A DNA stretch of 64,000 nt, taken from NCBI RefSeq assembly GCF_030816075.1, contig NZ_JAUSXO010000001.1:1674001-1738000 (forward strand). The letters run 5' to 3'. Below, piece by piece: positions 7,586 to 17,368 of the stretch; the first letter of the stretch is position 1; the number at the start of each line of letters is the position of its first letter. Source of the DNA: Arthrobacter agilis. Lineage in GTDB: Bacteria; Actinomycetota; Actinomycetes; Actinomycetales; Micrococcaceae. A model generated the notes under the pieces. That model was not told where the DNA came from. It saw only the letters and a program-made list of their open reading frames with translations, and did not search any database. The position numbers and the translations under genes were made by a program.

Positions 7586-9705
7586 GCTTCGACCGCTACG
7601 ACGAACTGGCCGCACTGGTTCCCACCGAGATCGTCACCCATTCCTACGTCCAGGACATCACGCTCCCCGGGGGCGCGGGCGTCCTCGCGCTCATCACGCT
7701 CGACAACGACCTCGACCACGCGAAGCCGACCACGCTCGGGCCCAACACGCTCATCGAGTTCGGCCGCACCCTCGAGGGGCTCAAGGAGCGTGCCGCGCGC
7801 GGCGAGATCTCCGCCGTCGCCGTGACCGGCAAGCCCTACTTCCTCGTGGCGGGCGCTGACCTCAGCACCGTCAAGAGCGTGCGGTCCGAGCACCTCGGCC
7901 GCCTCATGGCGGAGCTCGGCCACGAGGCGTACGACCTCCTCGCCGATCTCGGGGTGCCGAGCTTCGCCTTCATCAACGGTGTCGCTCTCGGCGGCGGCCT
8001 TGAGATCGCCCTCGCAGCGAACTACCGCACGGTGTCCTCGGGTGCCAACGGGATCGGCCTGCCCGAGGCCTTCATCGGCCTCGTCCCGGGCTGGGGCGGC
8101 GTGTACCGCCTGCCGCGTCTGATCGGCCCCGCGAACGCCGTCAAGGTGATGATCGAGAACCCCCTCAGCAACAATCGGAGCCTGGACGGCAGGGCCGCCC
8201 ACGGCCTCGGCATCGCCGACGCCCTCTTCGAGCCGGCGGACTTCATCGAGCAGTCCCTCCTCTGGGCCGCCCGCGTCCTCACCGGTGGCGAGGCGGACGC
8301 CGTCGCGCAGCGTCGGGCCGAACTCGCACGCTACGACGACGACGCCTGGATCGGCGCGGTCGCCGCCGGCCGGGCGTTCGTCGAGGCGAAGACCAGCAAT
8401 GCGGCGCCGGCGCCCATGCGGGTCCTCGCCCTGCTCGACGCCGGCCGGACCTCCTCGCAGAAGGAATCGGCGGCTGCCGAGTGCACGGCCCTCGCCGAAC
8501 TCATGCAGACATCCGAGTTCCACGCCACGGTCTACGCCTTCCTCGATCTCGTGCAGAAGCGCGGCAAACGCCCTGCGGGAGCACCCGACCGGAAGCTGGC
8601 CCGCCCGGTCTCCAAGGTCGGCGTCGTCGGCGCAGGTCTCATGGCGAGCCAGCTCGCCCTCCTGTTCGCCCGGCAGCTCAAGGTACCCGTGGTCATGACG
8701 GACATCGACCAGGCCCGTGTGGACAAGGGCGTCGCCTACGTCCATGCCGAGATCGACAAGATGCTCGGCAGGAAGCGCCTGTCGCAGGACGCGGCGAACC
8801 GGACCAGGGCCCTCGTCACCGGCTCGGTCTCGAAGGACGTGTTCGCCGACGCGGACTTCGTGATCGAGGCCGTGTTCGAGGAACTGTCGGTCAAGAAGCA
8901 GGTGTTCGCCGAGGTGGAGGCCGTGGTCTCGCCCGAGTGCATCCTCGCGACCAACACGTCGTCACTGTCCGTGGCAGAGATGGCCGCGGACCTGGTGCAC
9001 CCCGAACGCGTGGTCGGCTTCCACTTCTTCAACCCCGTGGCCGCCATGCCCCTGCTCGAGGTGGTGCGCGCCCCCAAGACGGACGACACCGTGCTCGCCA
9101 CGGCCTTCGTCCTCGCGAAGGGCCTGAAGAAGAACGCCGTCCTCGTCCAGGACGCCCCCGCCTTCGTGGTGAACCGCATCCTCGGCCGCATGTTCGGCGA
9201 GATCACGGCCGTGTTCGACGAGGGCACCGACGCCGCGACCGCCGACAATGCGCTGCGGCCCATGGGCCTGCCCATGACGCCGTTCAGGCTGCTCGCCCTG
9301 GTGGGCCTGCCCGTCGGCCAGCACGTGCAGGAGTCGTTGCACGCCGCGTTCGGCGACCGGTTCCACGTCTCCGCGAACCAGCAGAAGCTGATCGACGCCG
9401 GCGTGAAGGGTCTCTGGGAGAAGCAGGAGGACGGCACCGAGACCGTCCCTCCCACGACGCTGGACCTCATGGAGCGCGGGAGCGCACCGTCGACCGCCGG
9501 GGAGGTCCTGCGCCGGACCCAGGACGCGCTGGCGGACGAGATCGGGCGCATGCTCGACGAGGGCGTCGTCGCCGCACCCGAGGACATCGACCTGTGCATG
9601 ATCATGGGCGCGGGCTGGCCGATGCACCTCGGCGGCATCACCCCGTACCTCGACCGCGTGGGGTCGTCCGAGCGCGTCCTCGGGAAGACCTTCCACCAGG
9701 CCTGA
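7582..9705 (+). CDS. fadB: Trifunctional-type 3-hydroxyacyl-CoA dehydrogenase / enoyl-CoA hydratase
   Basis: This 707-residue bifunctional beta-oxidation enzyme starts with an N-terminal crotonase domain (about 1-310; oxyanion-hole region NGVALGGGLEIALA). An NAD-binding 3-hydroxyacyl-CoA dehydrogenase domain follows (about 345-530; VGVVGAGLMASQLALL, then FHFFNPVAAMPLLEVV), and the C-terminal half carries the remaining dehydrogenase domains (about 535-700). The last glycine of the usual GxGxxG is Ala here. It overlaps fadA by 4 bases and forms a soluble FadAB complex by analogy. A strong hairpin at 9730-9758 ends the operon. Confidence 0.93.
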   Translation: MSFDRYDELAALVPTEIVTHSYVQDITLPGGAGVLALITLDNDLDHAKPTTLGPNTLIEFGRTLEGLKERAARGEISAVAVTGKPYFLVAGADLSTVKSVRSEHLGRLMAELGHEAYDLLADLGVPSFAFINGVALGGGLEIALAANYRTVSSGANGIGLPEAFIGLVPGWGGVYRLPRLIGPANAVKVMIENPLSNNRSLDGRAAHGLGIADALFEPADFIEQSLLWAARVLTGGEADAVAQRRAELARYDDDAWIGAVAAGRAFVEAKTSNAAPAPMRVLALLDAGRTSSQKESAAAECTALAELMQTSEFHATVYAFLDLVQKRGKRPAGAPDRKLARPVSKVGVVGAGLMASQLALLFARQLKVPVVMTDIDQARVDKGVAYVHAEIDKMLGRKRLSQDAANRTRALVTGSVSKDVFADADFVIEAVFEELSVKKQVFAEVEAVVSPECILATNTSSLSVAEMAADLVHPERVVGFHFFNPVAAMPLLEVVRAPKTDDTVLATAFVLAKGLKKNAVLVQDAPAFVVNRILGRMFGEITAVFDEGTDAATADNALRPMGLPMTPFRLLALVGLPVGQHVQESLHAAFGDRFHVSANQQKLIDAGVKGLWEKQEDGTETVPPTTLDLMERGSAPSTAGEVLRRTQDALADEIGRMLDEGVVAAPEDIDLCMIMGAGWPMHLGGITPYLDRVGSSERVLGKTFHQA

Positions 9706-9729
9706 GCCTGCAGCCGTTCGAGGAGCACG

Positions 9730-9758
9730 AAGGCCCCGACCCGCCGGTCCGGGGCCTT
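9730..9758 (+). terminator. Terminator after fadB
   Basis: A 9-bp perfect stem (AAGGCCCCG, 9730-9738, with CGGGGCCTT, 9750-9758) and an 11-base loop lie 25 bases after the fadB stop. Confidence 0.75.
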
Positions 9759-9915
9759 CCTGGTGCCTGCCCGCGCCGTCCCGCACGGCGTGGGGTGGCT
9801 GCACGCCGCACGGGTAGGGCGTGGCACCACCGTCGCACAGGGGTGGTCTGACGAGCCGTGGATACCTGAGGGTGAACACGATAGACAGAGGGTCCACTTC
9901 TGAAGGAGGCACAGC

Positions 9916-10806
9916 ATGATCGATCGTGCGGGACTGGGTTCGTTTCTGCGTCATCGCCGTGAATCGCTCCAGCCAGAGGACGTCGGGCTGATGCGGGGTC
10001 AGCGGCGGCGGACCAGCGGACTTCGAAGGGAGGAAGTGGCCGGGCTGTGCCACATGTCGAGCGACTACTACGCCCGCCTCGAACGTGGCACCGGCCCCCA
10101 CCCCTCCGGCCAGATGATCGCCTCCATCGCCCAGGGGCTTCACCTGACCCTGGGCGAGCGGGATCATCTTTTCCGCCTCGCAGGGCATACCCCGCCTCTG
10201 CGCGGCACCGACAGTGAGTTCGTGAGCCCGGGACTGCTACGGATCCTCAACCGGCTCACGGACACTCCCGCAGAGATCATCACCGAGGTCGGGGACACCC
10301 TCCGGCAGACACCGCTCGGTCTGGCCCTCTTCGGTGACGCCTCGCAGCGCACGGGTCCGGGGCGGAGTATCGGATAGCGGTGGTTCACCGACCCCACGGC
10401 GAGGGAGGCCTACCCGCTCGAGGAACGCGAGCGGCTGTCCCGCGTCTACGCCTCGGGGCTCCGTCAGCTTGTCGCCCTCCGCGGGCCAGGCTCGCGGGCC
10501 GCCGACCTCGCCGCGCTCCTCCAGGACAACGCGGACTTCCGCAGCGTCTGGGACACCCAGGAAGTGGGCGTGCAGCCGCCCGAGGTCAAACGCTTCCTCC
10601 ACCCGACAGTCGGCCGCCTCGATCTGAACTGCCAGACCCTGCTCGATCCGGACCAGTCGCACCGCCTCCTCGTCTACACGGCCGTGCCCGGCAGTGACAG
10701 CCACGAGAAACTGCAGCTGCTGACGGTCATCGGCACGGACCCTCACCTCCTAGCCGGCGCCACCCCTCAGCCGCTGTCCGCCGAGCCGTGGATCGACAGG
10801 TCCTAG
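9916..10806 (+). pseudogene. MmyB-type HTH transcriptional regulator with in-frame amber stop
   Basis: The frame encodes an XRE-type helix-turn-helix (about residues 10-75; LRREEVAGLCHMSSDYYARLERG) and then the MmyB-like ligand-binding domain typical of actinobacterial regulators. The frame is interrupted at codon 154 by TAG (10375-10377). Translation in the same frame resumes directly as RWFTDPTAREAYPLEERERL and runs to the natural stop at 10806. The conserved residue before RWF in this family is usually Tyr, so a single TAC/TAT to TAG change explains it. The first 153 residues could still bind DNA. A good ribosome-binding site (GAAGGAGG) precedes the ATG. Confidence 0.85.
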
Positions 10807-10884
10807 CTACGACACAGCAACCGATGAACCATGAATGAAGGCGCCGATTCCGGCACCCCTGATCCTCGACCGAAGGAATTCCTC

Positions 10885-11573
10885 ATGGCGCGCACCTACG
10901 ACCCCGTCCTCGACCTGACCGGGACCCTCGCCGTCGTCACCGGAGCGAGCGACGGCATCGGCACGGTCATTGCGACACGACTGGCCGGAGCCGGCGCGGA
11001 GGTCATCATGCCCGTCCGCAACCAGGTTAAGGGCGAAGCGGCAGCGCAGCGTATCCGCGCGGCCGTCGACGGCGCCAGGGTCAGCACCCGGTCCTTGGAC
11101 CTGTCGTCGCTGGAATCCGTCGCGGATCTCGTCACCACCCTCACCGCCGAGGGACGCCCGGGCTTCCAGATGGCCTTGCCGACGTCCGGTCTGCCCGGCC
11201 GACTCTTCTGGATGATTCCCCCGCTCTCCCTCGGCGTGGTGGGTGCGCTGCAGGCGCGGCGGGGGGGGCGAAGACAAGAGCCGGCTACACCCCCGAGATC
11301 CGTGCTTCGCTGGCTGGCGCGCAAGCCGCATTCGATGCCCGTATGGCAATCGGCGTTTTCCGTGACGTCGCGTTTCACCCTGTTGCCGCGGGGCCGCCAG
11401 CAGTACCGTCGACCATTGTCCTGTCGGACGACTCTGCAGCAGTGCTGCCGCAAAGCCTTGCAATCGAGCTGGAGGCACTCGGATGGGAGATTCGCCGTGT
11501 CGCAGGCGTGCATCACGATATGCATCTCGAGGCACCGCAGCGGACGATGGACACGATCTCCGACCGCCTCTGA
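10885..11573 (+). pseudogene. Chimeric remnant: SDR N-terminus joined to alpha/beta-hydrolase C-terminus
   Basis: From the ATG at 10885 about 90 residues are clearly an [13 protein letters not shown] cofactor loop, then [14 protein letters not shown]. After LTAEGRP (near 11160), where an SDR should continue to its NAG motif, the sequence changes character. It becomes a hydrophobic [14 protein letters not shown], then after a run of eight G (11261-11268) continues in another frame as [24 protein letters not shown] and ends [16 protein letters not shown], which looks like an alpha/beta-hydrolase C-terminus with its catalytic His region. This suggests a deletion fusing two neighbouring genes, followed by a frameshift in the G tract. 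Confidence 0.6.
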
Positions 11574-11694
11574 CAACACGCCTCCTGCCCAAGCAGCAGA
11601 GGCCGCCCGGCGACCCTGCAGCACACCACAGGGAACTGCCCTGCGCGGCGGGTGCCAGCCGTCGCGCATGGGAGTCCCGGCGGTAGTGCGGCGA

Positions 11695-12291
11695 CTAGCT
11701 GCGGAGCAGCACCAGTTCGTCCAGCGGAAGGCGCGTGCGGGGGGCGGTCTCCCTCTCCGCGAGCGCTTCGGGGAGCCTGTCCGCCTCGGCGACCGTGCCC
11801 ACTGCCGTGATGGTCATGGGCTTCATGTTCTCCGGGAGGTCGAATGCCGCGATGATCTTCTCCCACTCGACGCCCGCCATCTGGTGGGTCGAGAGGTTCT
11901 CGGCTTCCGCCTGAACGCTGAGGTGGGCCACGGCCTGTCCGAGGTCGTACTCCGCGTAGGGCCGTACGTCCCCCTCGACGCTGGAGGTCTCGGCGATCCC
12001 CACGATCAAGGCCGAAGCCGTCTGGGCCCAGGCTGCGTTGAAGCCCACGAGGGCCGAGACGATCGTGTCGAACGTGTGGGTTCCCCGGCGGGCGACGATG
12101 AACCGGCGGGGCTGGTTGTTGCTCGCCGACGGCGCCCAGCGTGCTGCCTCGAGCAATGCGTCGAGCTGGGCATCCGAGATCACCGCTTCGGCATCGAAGG
12201 ACCGCGGACTCCAGCGCCTGGCCAGTTCACTGATGAGGGGGACGCTGGTCTCGGCGGTGCGAAGGGTCGTCAGGGCAGGGCTGAGAGGCAT
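11695..12291 (-). CDS. Nitroreductase family protein
   Basis: This 198-residue FMN-dependent oxidoreductase of the nitroreductase fold contains the FMN-binding N-terminal segment RRWSPRSFD (about 25-33) and the conserved [15 protein letters not shown] stretch (about 51-65). A C-terminal [10 protein letters not shown] loop is also present. Family members reduce nitro compounds, quinones or flavins with NAD(P)H; the substrate is unknown. In mycobacterial DosR regulons nitroreductase-fold proteins are regular members, which makes the location near a DosR-like island notable. A weak DosR-like box lies at 12410-12423, about 120 bases upstream. Confidence 0.9.
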   Translation of the reverse strand: MPLSPALTTLRTAETSVPLISELARRWSPRSFDAEAVISDAQLDALLEAARWAPSASNNQPRRFIVARRGTHTFDTIVSALVGFNAAWAQTASALIVGIAETSSVEGDVRPYAEYDLGQAVAHLSVQAEAENLSTHQMAGVEWEKIIAAFDLPENMKPMTITAVGTVAEADRLPEALAERETAPRTRLPLDELVLLRS

Positions 12292-12409
12292 GGAGTACTC
12301 CTGTGCTTGATCCGATGTGTCGGCGCATCATCGAGCCTCACTGTGCGACAACGCCGAATCACCCTTCCACATTCCGGCCGCGGGGCTACCCCACGTTGTG
12401 CCAACGTCT

Positions 12410-12423
12410 CGGCCTTTGGGCGT
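12410..12423. promoter_or_regulatory. Weak DosR-like box upstream of nitroreductase
   Basis: CGGCCTTTGGGCGT shares the GGCCTTTGGGC core with the stronger site at 36563-36576 but deviates at both ends. It lies about 120 bases upstream of the nitroreductase start. Tentative. Confidence 0.3.
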
Positions 12424-12506
12424 CATAGCCAACTTGGTCCTCACCCCTACCCGCCTACGCCTCTATTTCCGGCACCTCTGGGGGGTGCTCTGCCCGACTT
12501 TGACCT

Positions 12507-12536
12507 AACAAAACATGGGCTATCGGCGGTTTTGTT
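12507..12536. repeat. 8-bp inverted repeat with 14-base loop
   Basis: AACAAAAC (12507-12514) pairs perfectly with GTTTTGTT (12529-12536). The AT-rich stem in an intergenic region could be a weak terminator or a remnant of a mobile-element end. No gene points clearly at it. Confidence 0.35.
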
Positions 12537-13061
12537 GTATGCGGGAAATGCGTTCTTCAAGCATAGGCAATGATGCTTCCCGATCATTGTTTCGCGCCCA
12601 TGGTAGAGCTGTTCCGCCAGATTGGAAGCATCGTTCCTCAGGGGTGACTGGTGTTTCGTGCTGGCCCAACACTGAGGGCAATTGGGAGCAGGCTGTCGAC
12701 GTTGAGCTTTGCAGAACCGGTAGCGCCACCGCGGCAATCACCCTCACCTCGGAGAAACTTGTTCCCGTCCTTAGATGAGCAGGGCAAGTTCAGCGATGCC
12801 CACTTCAGGACCTTCGGCACTGTCAGCAGTCGACCTAAGTTGCGAGAGTGGTTTCAAGCCGCACTTTTTCGCGCATCGACCGAAGGATCTCCGCACGCTC
12901 ACAACAGAGCAGGTTCGTGGCGACCGCGGAACTGAGTTTGCAGGACAGGTTGAACGTAGGTAATTCCCGGAGTGCACGAGCTCAGTTTGACGGGTGAGGC
13001 TATTTGGTACGTCCGCCGCCGTGCCGCCGAATGGGCGGTACTTCATCTACAAGGGGTTCAC

Positions 13062-13310
13062 ATGATCGACAACCACATCTCCCTTTCCGACCGGTCCTCG
13101 AAAGACGACACCGAAAACCGAATCCGGGACGCACTTGTCCGGAATACACAGGTCGATGCAGACAACGTCAAAGTCCGTGTCATTGGCACGAGAGTGACTC
13201 TCAGCGGAGAGGTTCATTCCTGGAGCGAGAAGCAGCAGGCCGGTCGTGCGGCGTGGTCCTCGCCGAACGTAACGGATGTCGAGAACCGCCTGTACGTCGA
13301 GTCCTACTAG
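13062..13310 (+). CDS. BON domain-containing protein
   Basis: This 82-residue protein is almost entirely one BON domain: ENRIRDALVRNTQVDADNVKV, then TRVTLSGEVHSW with the central conserved glycine, and a terminal VENRLYV strand. BON domains bind phospholipid or other hydrophobic partners and often occur in stress-induced proteins. No signal peptide or membrane helix is seen, so it is probably cytosolic or peripheral. I chose the ATG at 13062 because AAGGGG lies 5 bases upstream; a longer in-frame start at 12972 adds unrelated residues. It stands alone, flanked by gene-poor DNA. Confidence 0.85.
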   Translation: MIDNHISLSDRSSKDDTENRIRDALVRNTQVDADNVKVRVIGTRVTLSGEVHSWSEKQQAGRAAWSSPNVTDVENRLYVESY

Positions 13311-13891
13311 AGACTCAACCAATCCCCCTTCGATTGAGGCTACGTCACCGACGCGGTGGTGTTGGGTTCATTCCGGGTTGAGTCGCTCGGGTCGATCGAA
13401 CAGGAACTGATTCTTCTTGCATACTGCGCACACGGTCGGCCGCTGCAGCGACGCAAGATAGCGCTTCCTGGGCTCGCCCGATGACCATTAGCGGTGCGGC
13501 CACACCTGCGTCCAACGTAGTCGACGAGAGTGAAGGTTTTGGTCCGGAAGTTCGTGATCGAATCCGGTCGGACAAGTAGCTTTGCAGTCATCGGCTTTTG
13601 TTGCTCCGTTGCTTGCTCTCACAGATAGACCGCGACCGGTGCGCGATCACGAAGTCGAACCGATACGTTTTCTGCCATTACTGCACCAACCGGGTTCAGC
13701 GCGTGGTCATCTGCCTGCAGTGCGCATGCCTCCGAGAGCCTGCGCGGGAGCTTATGGTCCAGCAAGAAGGACCGGAGCGCCGTCCATGAGCGACGCACCA
13801 AGCCTCATGCTCACAGGCTGCTGGGTACCGCCGTCTTCTCGCCGCGATGCCCGCCCGTTTTCTGCCCCTCCCCAACAATCGAAGGATCCAC
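13311..13891. other. Intergenic region without a supported gene
   Basis: About 580 bases between the BON gene and the alcohol dehydrogenase gene. A minus-strand frame (13345-13575) and a Cys-containing plus-strand frame (13598-13789) are open, but neither has a recognisable domain or a convincing start. I see GGTCC and GGACC half-sites 8 bases apart at 13757-13774 but cannot assign them. Confidence 0.4.
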
Positions 13892-14926
13892 ATGAAAGCC
13901 CTGCAATACCGAACTATCGGGTCCGCCCCCGAGCTCGTTGACATACCCATGCCTTCCCCGGGGCCAGGCGAGGTATTGCTGCGCGTAACAGCCGCTGGGG
14001 TCTGCCACTCGGACTCTTTTATCATGGGTTTGCCTGAGGATCAGTACGTGTACGGCCTACCGTTGACTCTCGGTCATGAGGGGGCTGGCACTGTTGAAGC
14101 GCTCGGTGCAGGCGTTACCGGTCTCGACATTGGAGACGCGGTCCTCGTCTACGGCCCGTGGGGTTGCGGTCGTTGCTACCCGTGCTCGAAAGGTGAGGAG
14201 AACTACTGCGAGAACGCGGCAGCACGAGGCATCAAACCGCCCGGTCTGGGTGCGCCCGGTGCCATGGCCGAGTATCTGCTCGTCGATGATGCCCGGCACC
14301 TGGTGCCGCTTGAAGATCTCGACCCGGTCGTGAGCGTACCCCTGACAGACGCCGGCTTGACGCCCTATCACGCCATCAAGAAATCACTGCCGAAACTTGT
14401 TCCCGGTTCAACCGCAGTAGTAATCGGTGTCGGCGGCCTCGGGCATGTTGCCGTACAAATCCTGCGGGCCATCACTTCCTGCACTGTCATCGCTGTTGAC
14501 GCGGCGGCAGACAAACTTGCCCACGCCCGAGACGTCGGTGCCCACCACACTGTCCCATCCGGTCCGGACGCAGCGGAACAGATTCGGACACTGACCGGCG
14601 GCCGGGGAGCCGATGCCGTCTTCGATTTCGTCGGCATTGCTCCCACCACCGAACTCGGATCGCGGACCATCGCGGTCGGTGGTGATGTCGTGATCGTTGG
14701 CGTCGGTCCAGGAACTGTCGCTGTCGGCTTTTTTTCAACCCCATGGGAATCTTCCGCTCGAGCACCTTACTGGGGCTCCCGGTCGGAACTGATAGAAGTC
14801 ATCGAACTTGCCCGGTCGGGCCGGATCACCGTCGATGTCGAACGCTTCTCCCTCGAGCAGGGTCCCGAGGCGTATCGCAGGCTCCACGACGGCACTTTGC
14901 GGGGACGAGCCGTCATCGTTCCCTGA
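13892..14926 (+). CDS. Zinc-dependent NAD(P) alcohol dehydrogenase (MDR family)
   Basis: This 344-residue medium-chain dehydrogenase has the catalytic zinc ligands expected at C38 in GVCHSD and in GHEGAG, and structural zinc cysteines in CGRCYPCSKGEENYC. Its nucleotide-binding loop is VIGVGGLGHVAVQ. The Asp at the end of the second Rossmann strand (VIAVDAA) favours NAD over NADP. It probably oxidises a primary or secondary alcohol in the cytosol. I chose the ATG at 13892, 5 bases after GAAGGA, because it opens the family's conserved N-terminus (MKALQY). It is a paralogue of the enzyme at 44027-45061. No operon partners are seen. Confidence 0.92.
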   Translation: MKALQYRTIGSAPELVDIPMPSPGPGEVLLRVTAAGVCHSDSFIMGLPEDQYVYGLPLTLGHEGAGTVEALGAGVTGLDIGDAVLVYGPWGCGRCYPCSKGEENYCENAAARGIKPPGLGAPGAMAEYLLVDDARHLVPLEDLDPVVSVPLTDAGLTPYHAIKKSLPKLVPGSTAVVIGVGGLGHVAVQILRAITSCTVIAVDAAADKLAHARDVGAHHTVPSGPDAAEQIRTLTGGRGADAVFDFVGIAPTTELGSRTIAVGGDVVIVGVGPGTVAVGFFSTPWESSARAPYWGSRSELIEVIELARSGRITVDVERFSLEQGPEAYRRLHDGTLRGRAVIVP

Positions 14927-15064
14927 TCCGGACCTCGTCGTGTGGGGTGCGTCCCGATAGCGCCATCGGGCGGATGATCGCTGATTACCGGCCTGGGAAC
15001 TACTCGGAGAGATGTAATAATCGTTCAGGTCTGAGGGGATAGTGCCGCTCTTCCGCAGCTAGGT

Positions 15065-17342
15065 ATGCACGGGGTGCAGAATGTGGGCATGACGAGGGCC
15101 GCGGGGCGTTGGGTAGCGCGAGCGAGAAACTTGGCGTTGCCGGACACGCGGGTTACGGGCGGCGTGTACGGCGAGGTGGTGCGCGCGGTCCGCGCGGGCG
15201 AGCTCGGTGCTGATGACGCCGCGGAGCAACTGATCGCCCGGATGACGGAAGGGGAGATTCTTGGGCTGCTCGACGGTGACTCTCCGCGGCTGTTGCTCCC
15301 CTTCATCCCGATACTGCTTGGGCGGCGGCCGTTCGTGGCGGGGGCGGTCCCGCGGCTAGGCATTCCAGGTATTCGGTTCAGCGACGGTGGCCGTGGCGTG
15401 GTGATCGGAGCGTCTACCGCCTTCCCGGTGACAGTTGCGCGGGCCGCGACCTGGGATCCGTCGCTGGAGGAACGTGTCGGGCTTGCGATCGGTGTGGAGA
15501 CGAGGGCGCGGGGAGCGAACTACTCCGCCTCCGTGTGCGTGAACCTGCTTCGCCACCCCGCGTGGGGCCGGGCGCAGGAGTGTTATGGGGAGGATCCGGT
15601 ACTCACGGGCCGGATGGCATCGGCCCTCACCCGAGGCGTCCGCGTGCACGTCATGGCGTGCGTGAAGCACTTCGCGCTCAACTCGATGGAGAACGAGCGC
15701 TTCGAGGTGGATGTGTCGGTCGACGACCACGCCTTGCACGAGGTGTACTTGCCGCACTTCAAAGCCGTCGTGAAAGCTGGCGCGGATTCTGTGATGAGTT
15801 CCTACAACCGGGTGCGGGGCGAGTACATGGACGTCAACCGCGCCTTGCTCACTGATGTGCTGCGACAGGAATGGGGCTTTCCGGGGTTCGTGACCAGCGA
15901 CTGGGTGTTCGGAATCCACGACGCGGTTGCCAGCCTAGAAGCTGGGATGGATGTGGAGATGCCGCTGCGACTGCTGCGTGCACGCGATCTGCCGGCCGCG
16001 CTGCACAGTGGCGAGCTAACCCAAGCGACTGTGCTGCGGTCCGCGCGCCGCATCCTGCGCACGTGCCTGCTGCATGCCGCGACCCGGGACGTTGTGAGCC
16101 CCACCCCTGACCTCATCGCCTCCCCGGCGCACCGTGCACTCGCCCACCGGGTTGCCGCGGAGTCGATCGTCCTGCTGAAGAATGAAACCGTCGGTGGGGC
16201 GCCGCTGTTGCCGCTGGCTCCTACCACCGGACATCTCGCGGTGATCGGACGTCTCGCGGCACGGGCGAATCTCGGCGATCATGGCTCTTCACGCGTTCGG
16301 CCCCCCTCCACGGTGTCGCCGCTGCAGGGGCTGCGTGAGGCGCTTCCCCTGGTACGGATCACGACCACCTCCGGTCGGAACGAGCGGGCCGCGGCTGCGC
16401 TGGCAGCCGCGGCCGAAATAGCGATCGTCGTCGTCGGGTTGGACCAGCACGACGAGGGCGAATCCGTCGTCACGGGCGGCGTCGACGTGGGCCGTGCTCG
16501 GCCGGGCCTTTGGCTCAGGCCCGCTCCGTCAGTCCCTGATCGGTCTCGCGCACGTCGCGTCGCGCTTCGTCCGGGGCGGCGACCGCAGCTCGCTCGACCT
16601 GCGCCCCTCCGATGTGCGTCTTATCCATACGGTCGCCGCGGCGAACCCTCGGACCATCGTCGTGCTGATCGGCGGCAGCGCGATCCTCATGGAGGCGTGG
16701 CGGGACCGGGTGCCGGCACTCCTTTTGACGTGGTACAGCGGAATGGAGGGCGGCCGTGCCCTCGCGAGCGTGGTGACCGGCAGCGCGGAGCCCGGCGGAC
16801 GGCTGCCGTTCGTGCTGCCGAAGGACGCCGCGCATCTGCCACCGTTTGATCGTGCGGCGAAGTCCGTCATCTACGACGATATGTGGGGTCAGCGCCGCCT
16901 TGACCGGGAGGGACAGGCGCCCGCGTTCCCGTTCGGATTCGGCCTGGGTTACACGACGATCAAGCACCGGCTTCTGGGCCACAGCATTGATGACGCAGGA
17001 GGCGCCGCGGACGTACTCGTAACGAACACCGGCAACAGGGAGGGCTCGACTGTCATCCAGGTATACGCCGCAGACGTGTCCCTGCGCAGGCCGGTGGCCC
17101 ATCTCTTGGGCTTCCGGAAGGTGACACTGGGGCCCGACGCGGAGGCGACCGTGCGGGTAGCACTGGATGCGGGGCCCACCCTTCAGCGCGATCCGATCAC
17201 ACGGCGTTGGTCCGCTCGCGCAGGCGACTGGGCGCTACTCGCCGACCAGCACAGCCCGGTCAGCTGGACGCACGCAATGCGGTTCCGACGCACCGAGGAA
17301 CCGGTCAATGAGAAAGGTGCCCCCGGCCGCTGGCCGGCCTGA
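15065..17342 (+). pseudogene. Glycoside hydrolase family 3 beta-glucosidase, frameshifted
   Basis: The first frame (15065 to about 16490) encodes the GH3 TIM-barrel domain with the nucleophile Asp in FVTSDW (D279) and the KHF motif (VMACVKHFALNSMENER). It continues into the second domain as VVVGLDQHDEGESVV. The remainder of the protein (AFGSGPLRQSLIGL, TWYSGMEGGRALASV, FPFGFGLGYT and a fibronectin-III-like tail) continues in another frame from about 16494 to 17342. One small indel between about 16460 and 16495 would restore a protein of roughly 755 residues. Either it is a recent pseudogene or a base-calling error. The product would hydrolyse beta-glucosides or steryl/lipid glucosides. Confidence 0.85.
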
Positions 17343-17368
17343 GCACGCAGCGGGGCGTGTCGTGCCGG

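Larger units (their letters stand above)
12292..13061. other. Gene-poor, lower-GC stretch
   Basis: About 770 bases between the nitroreductase start and the BON gene contain only short, mutually overlapping open frames without recognisable domains or good ribosome-binding sites. Base composition is clearly lower in GC than the core genes. I see one inverted repeat (12507-12536) and a possible DosR-like box (12410-12423). The region may hold decayed mobile DNA, but I cannot identify any element. Confidence 0.5.

Noticed and set aside
12447-13046. Several overlapping short frames that might be transposase remnants
   Set aside because: No catalytic motif, terminal inverted repeats or target duplication could be seen.
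13345-13789. Two small frames, one with several cysteines
   Set aside because: No regular Cys spacing, no conserved domain and no convincing start site.
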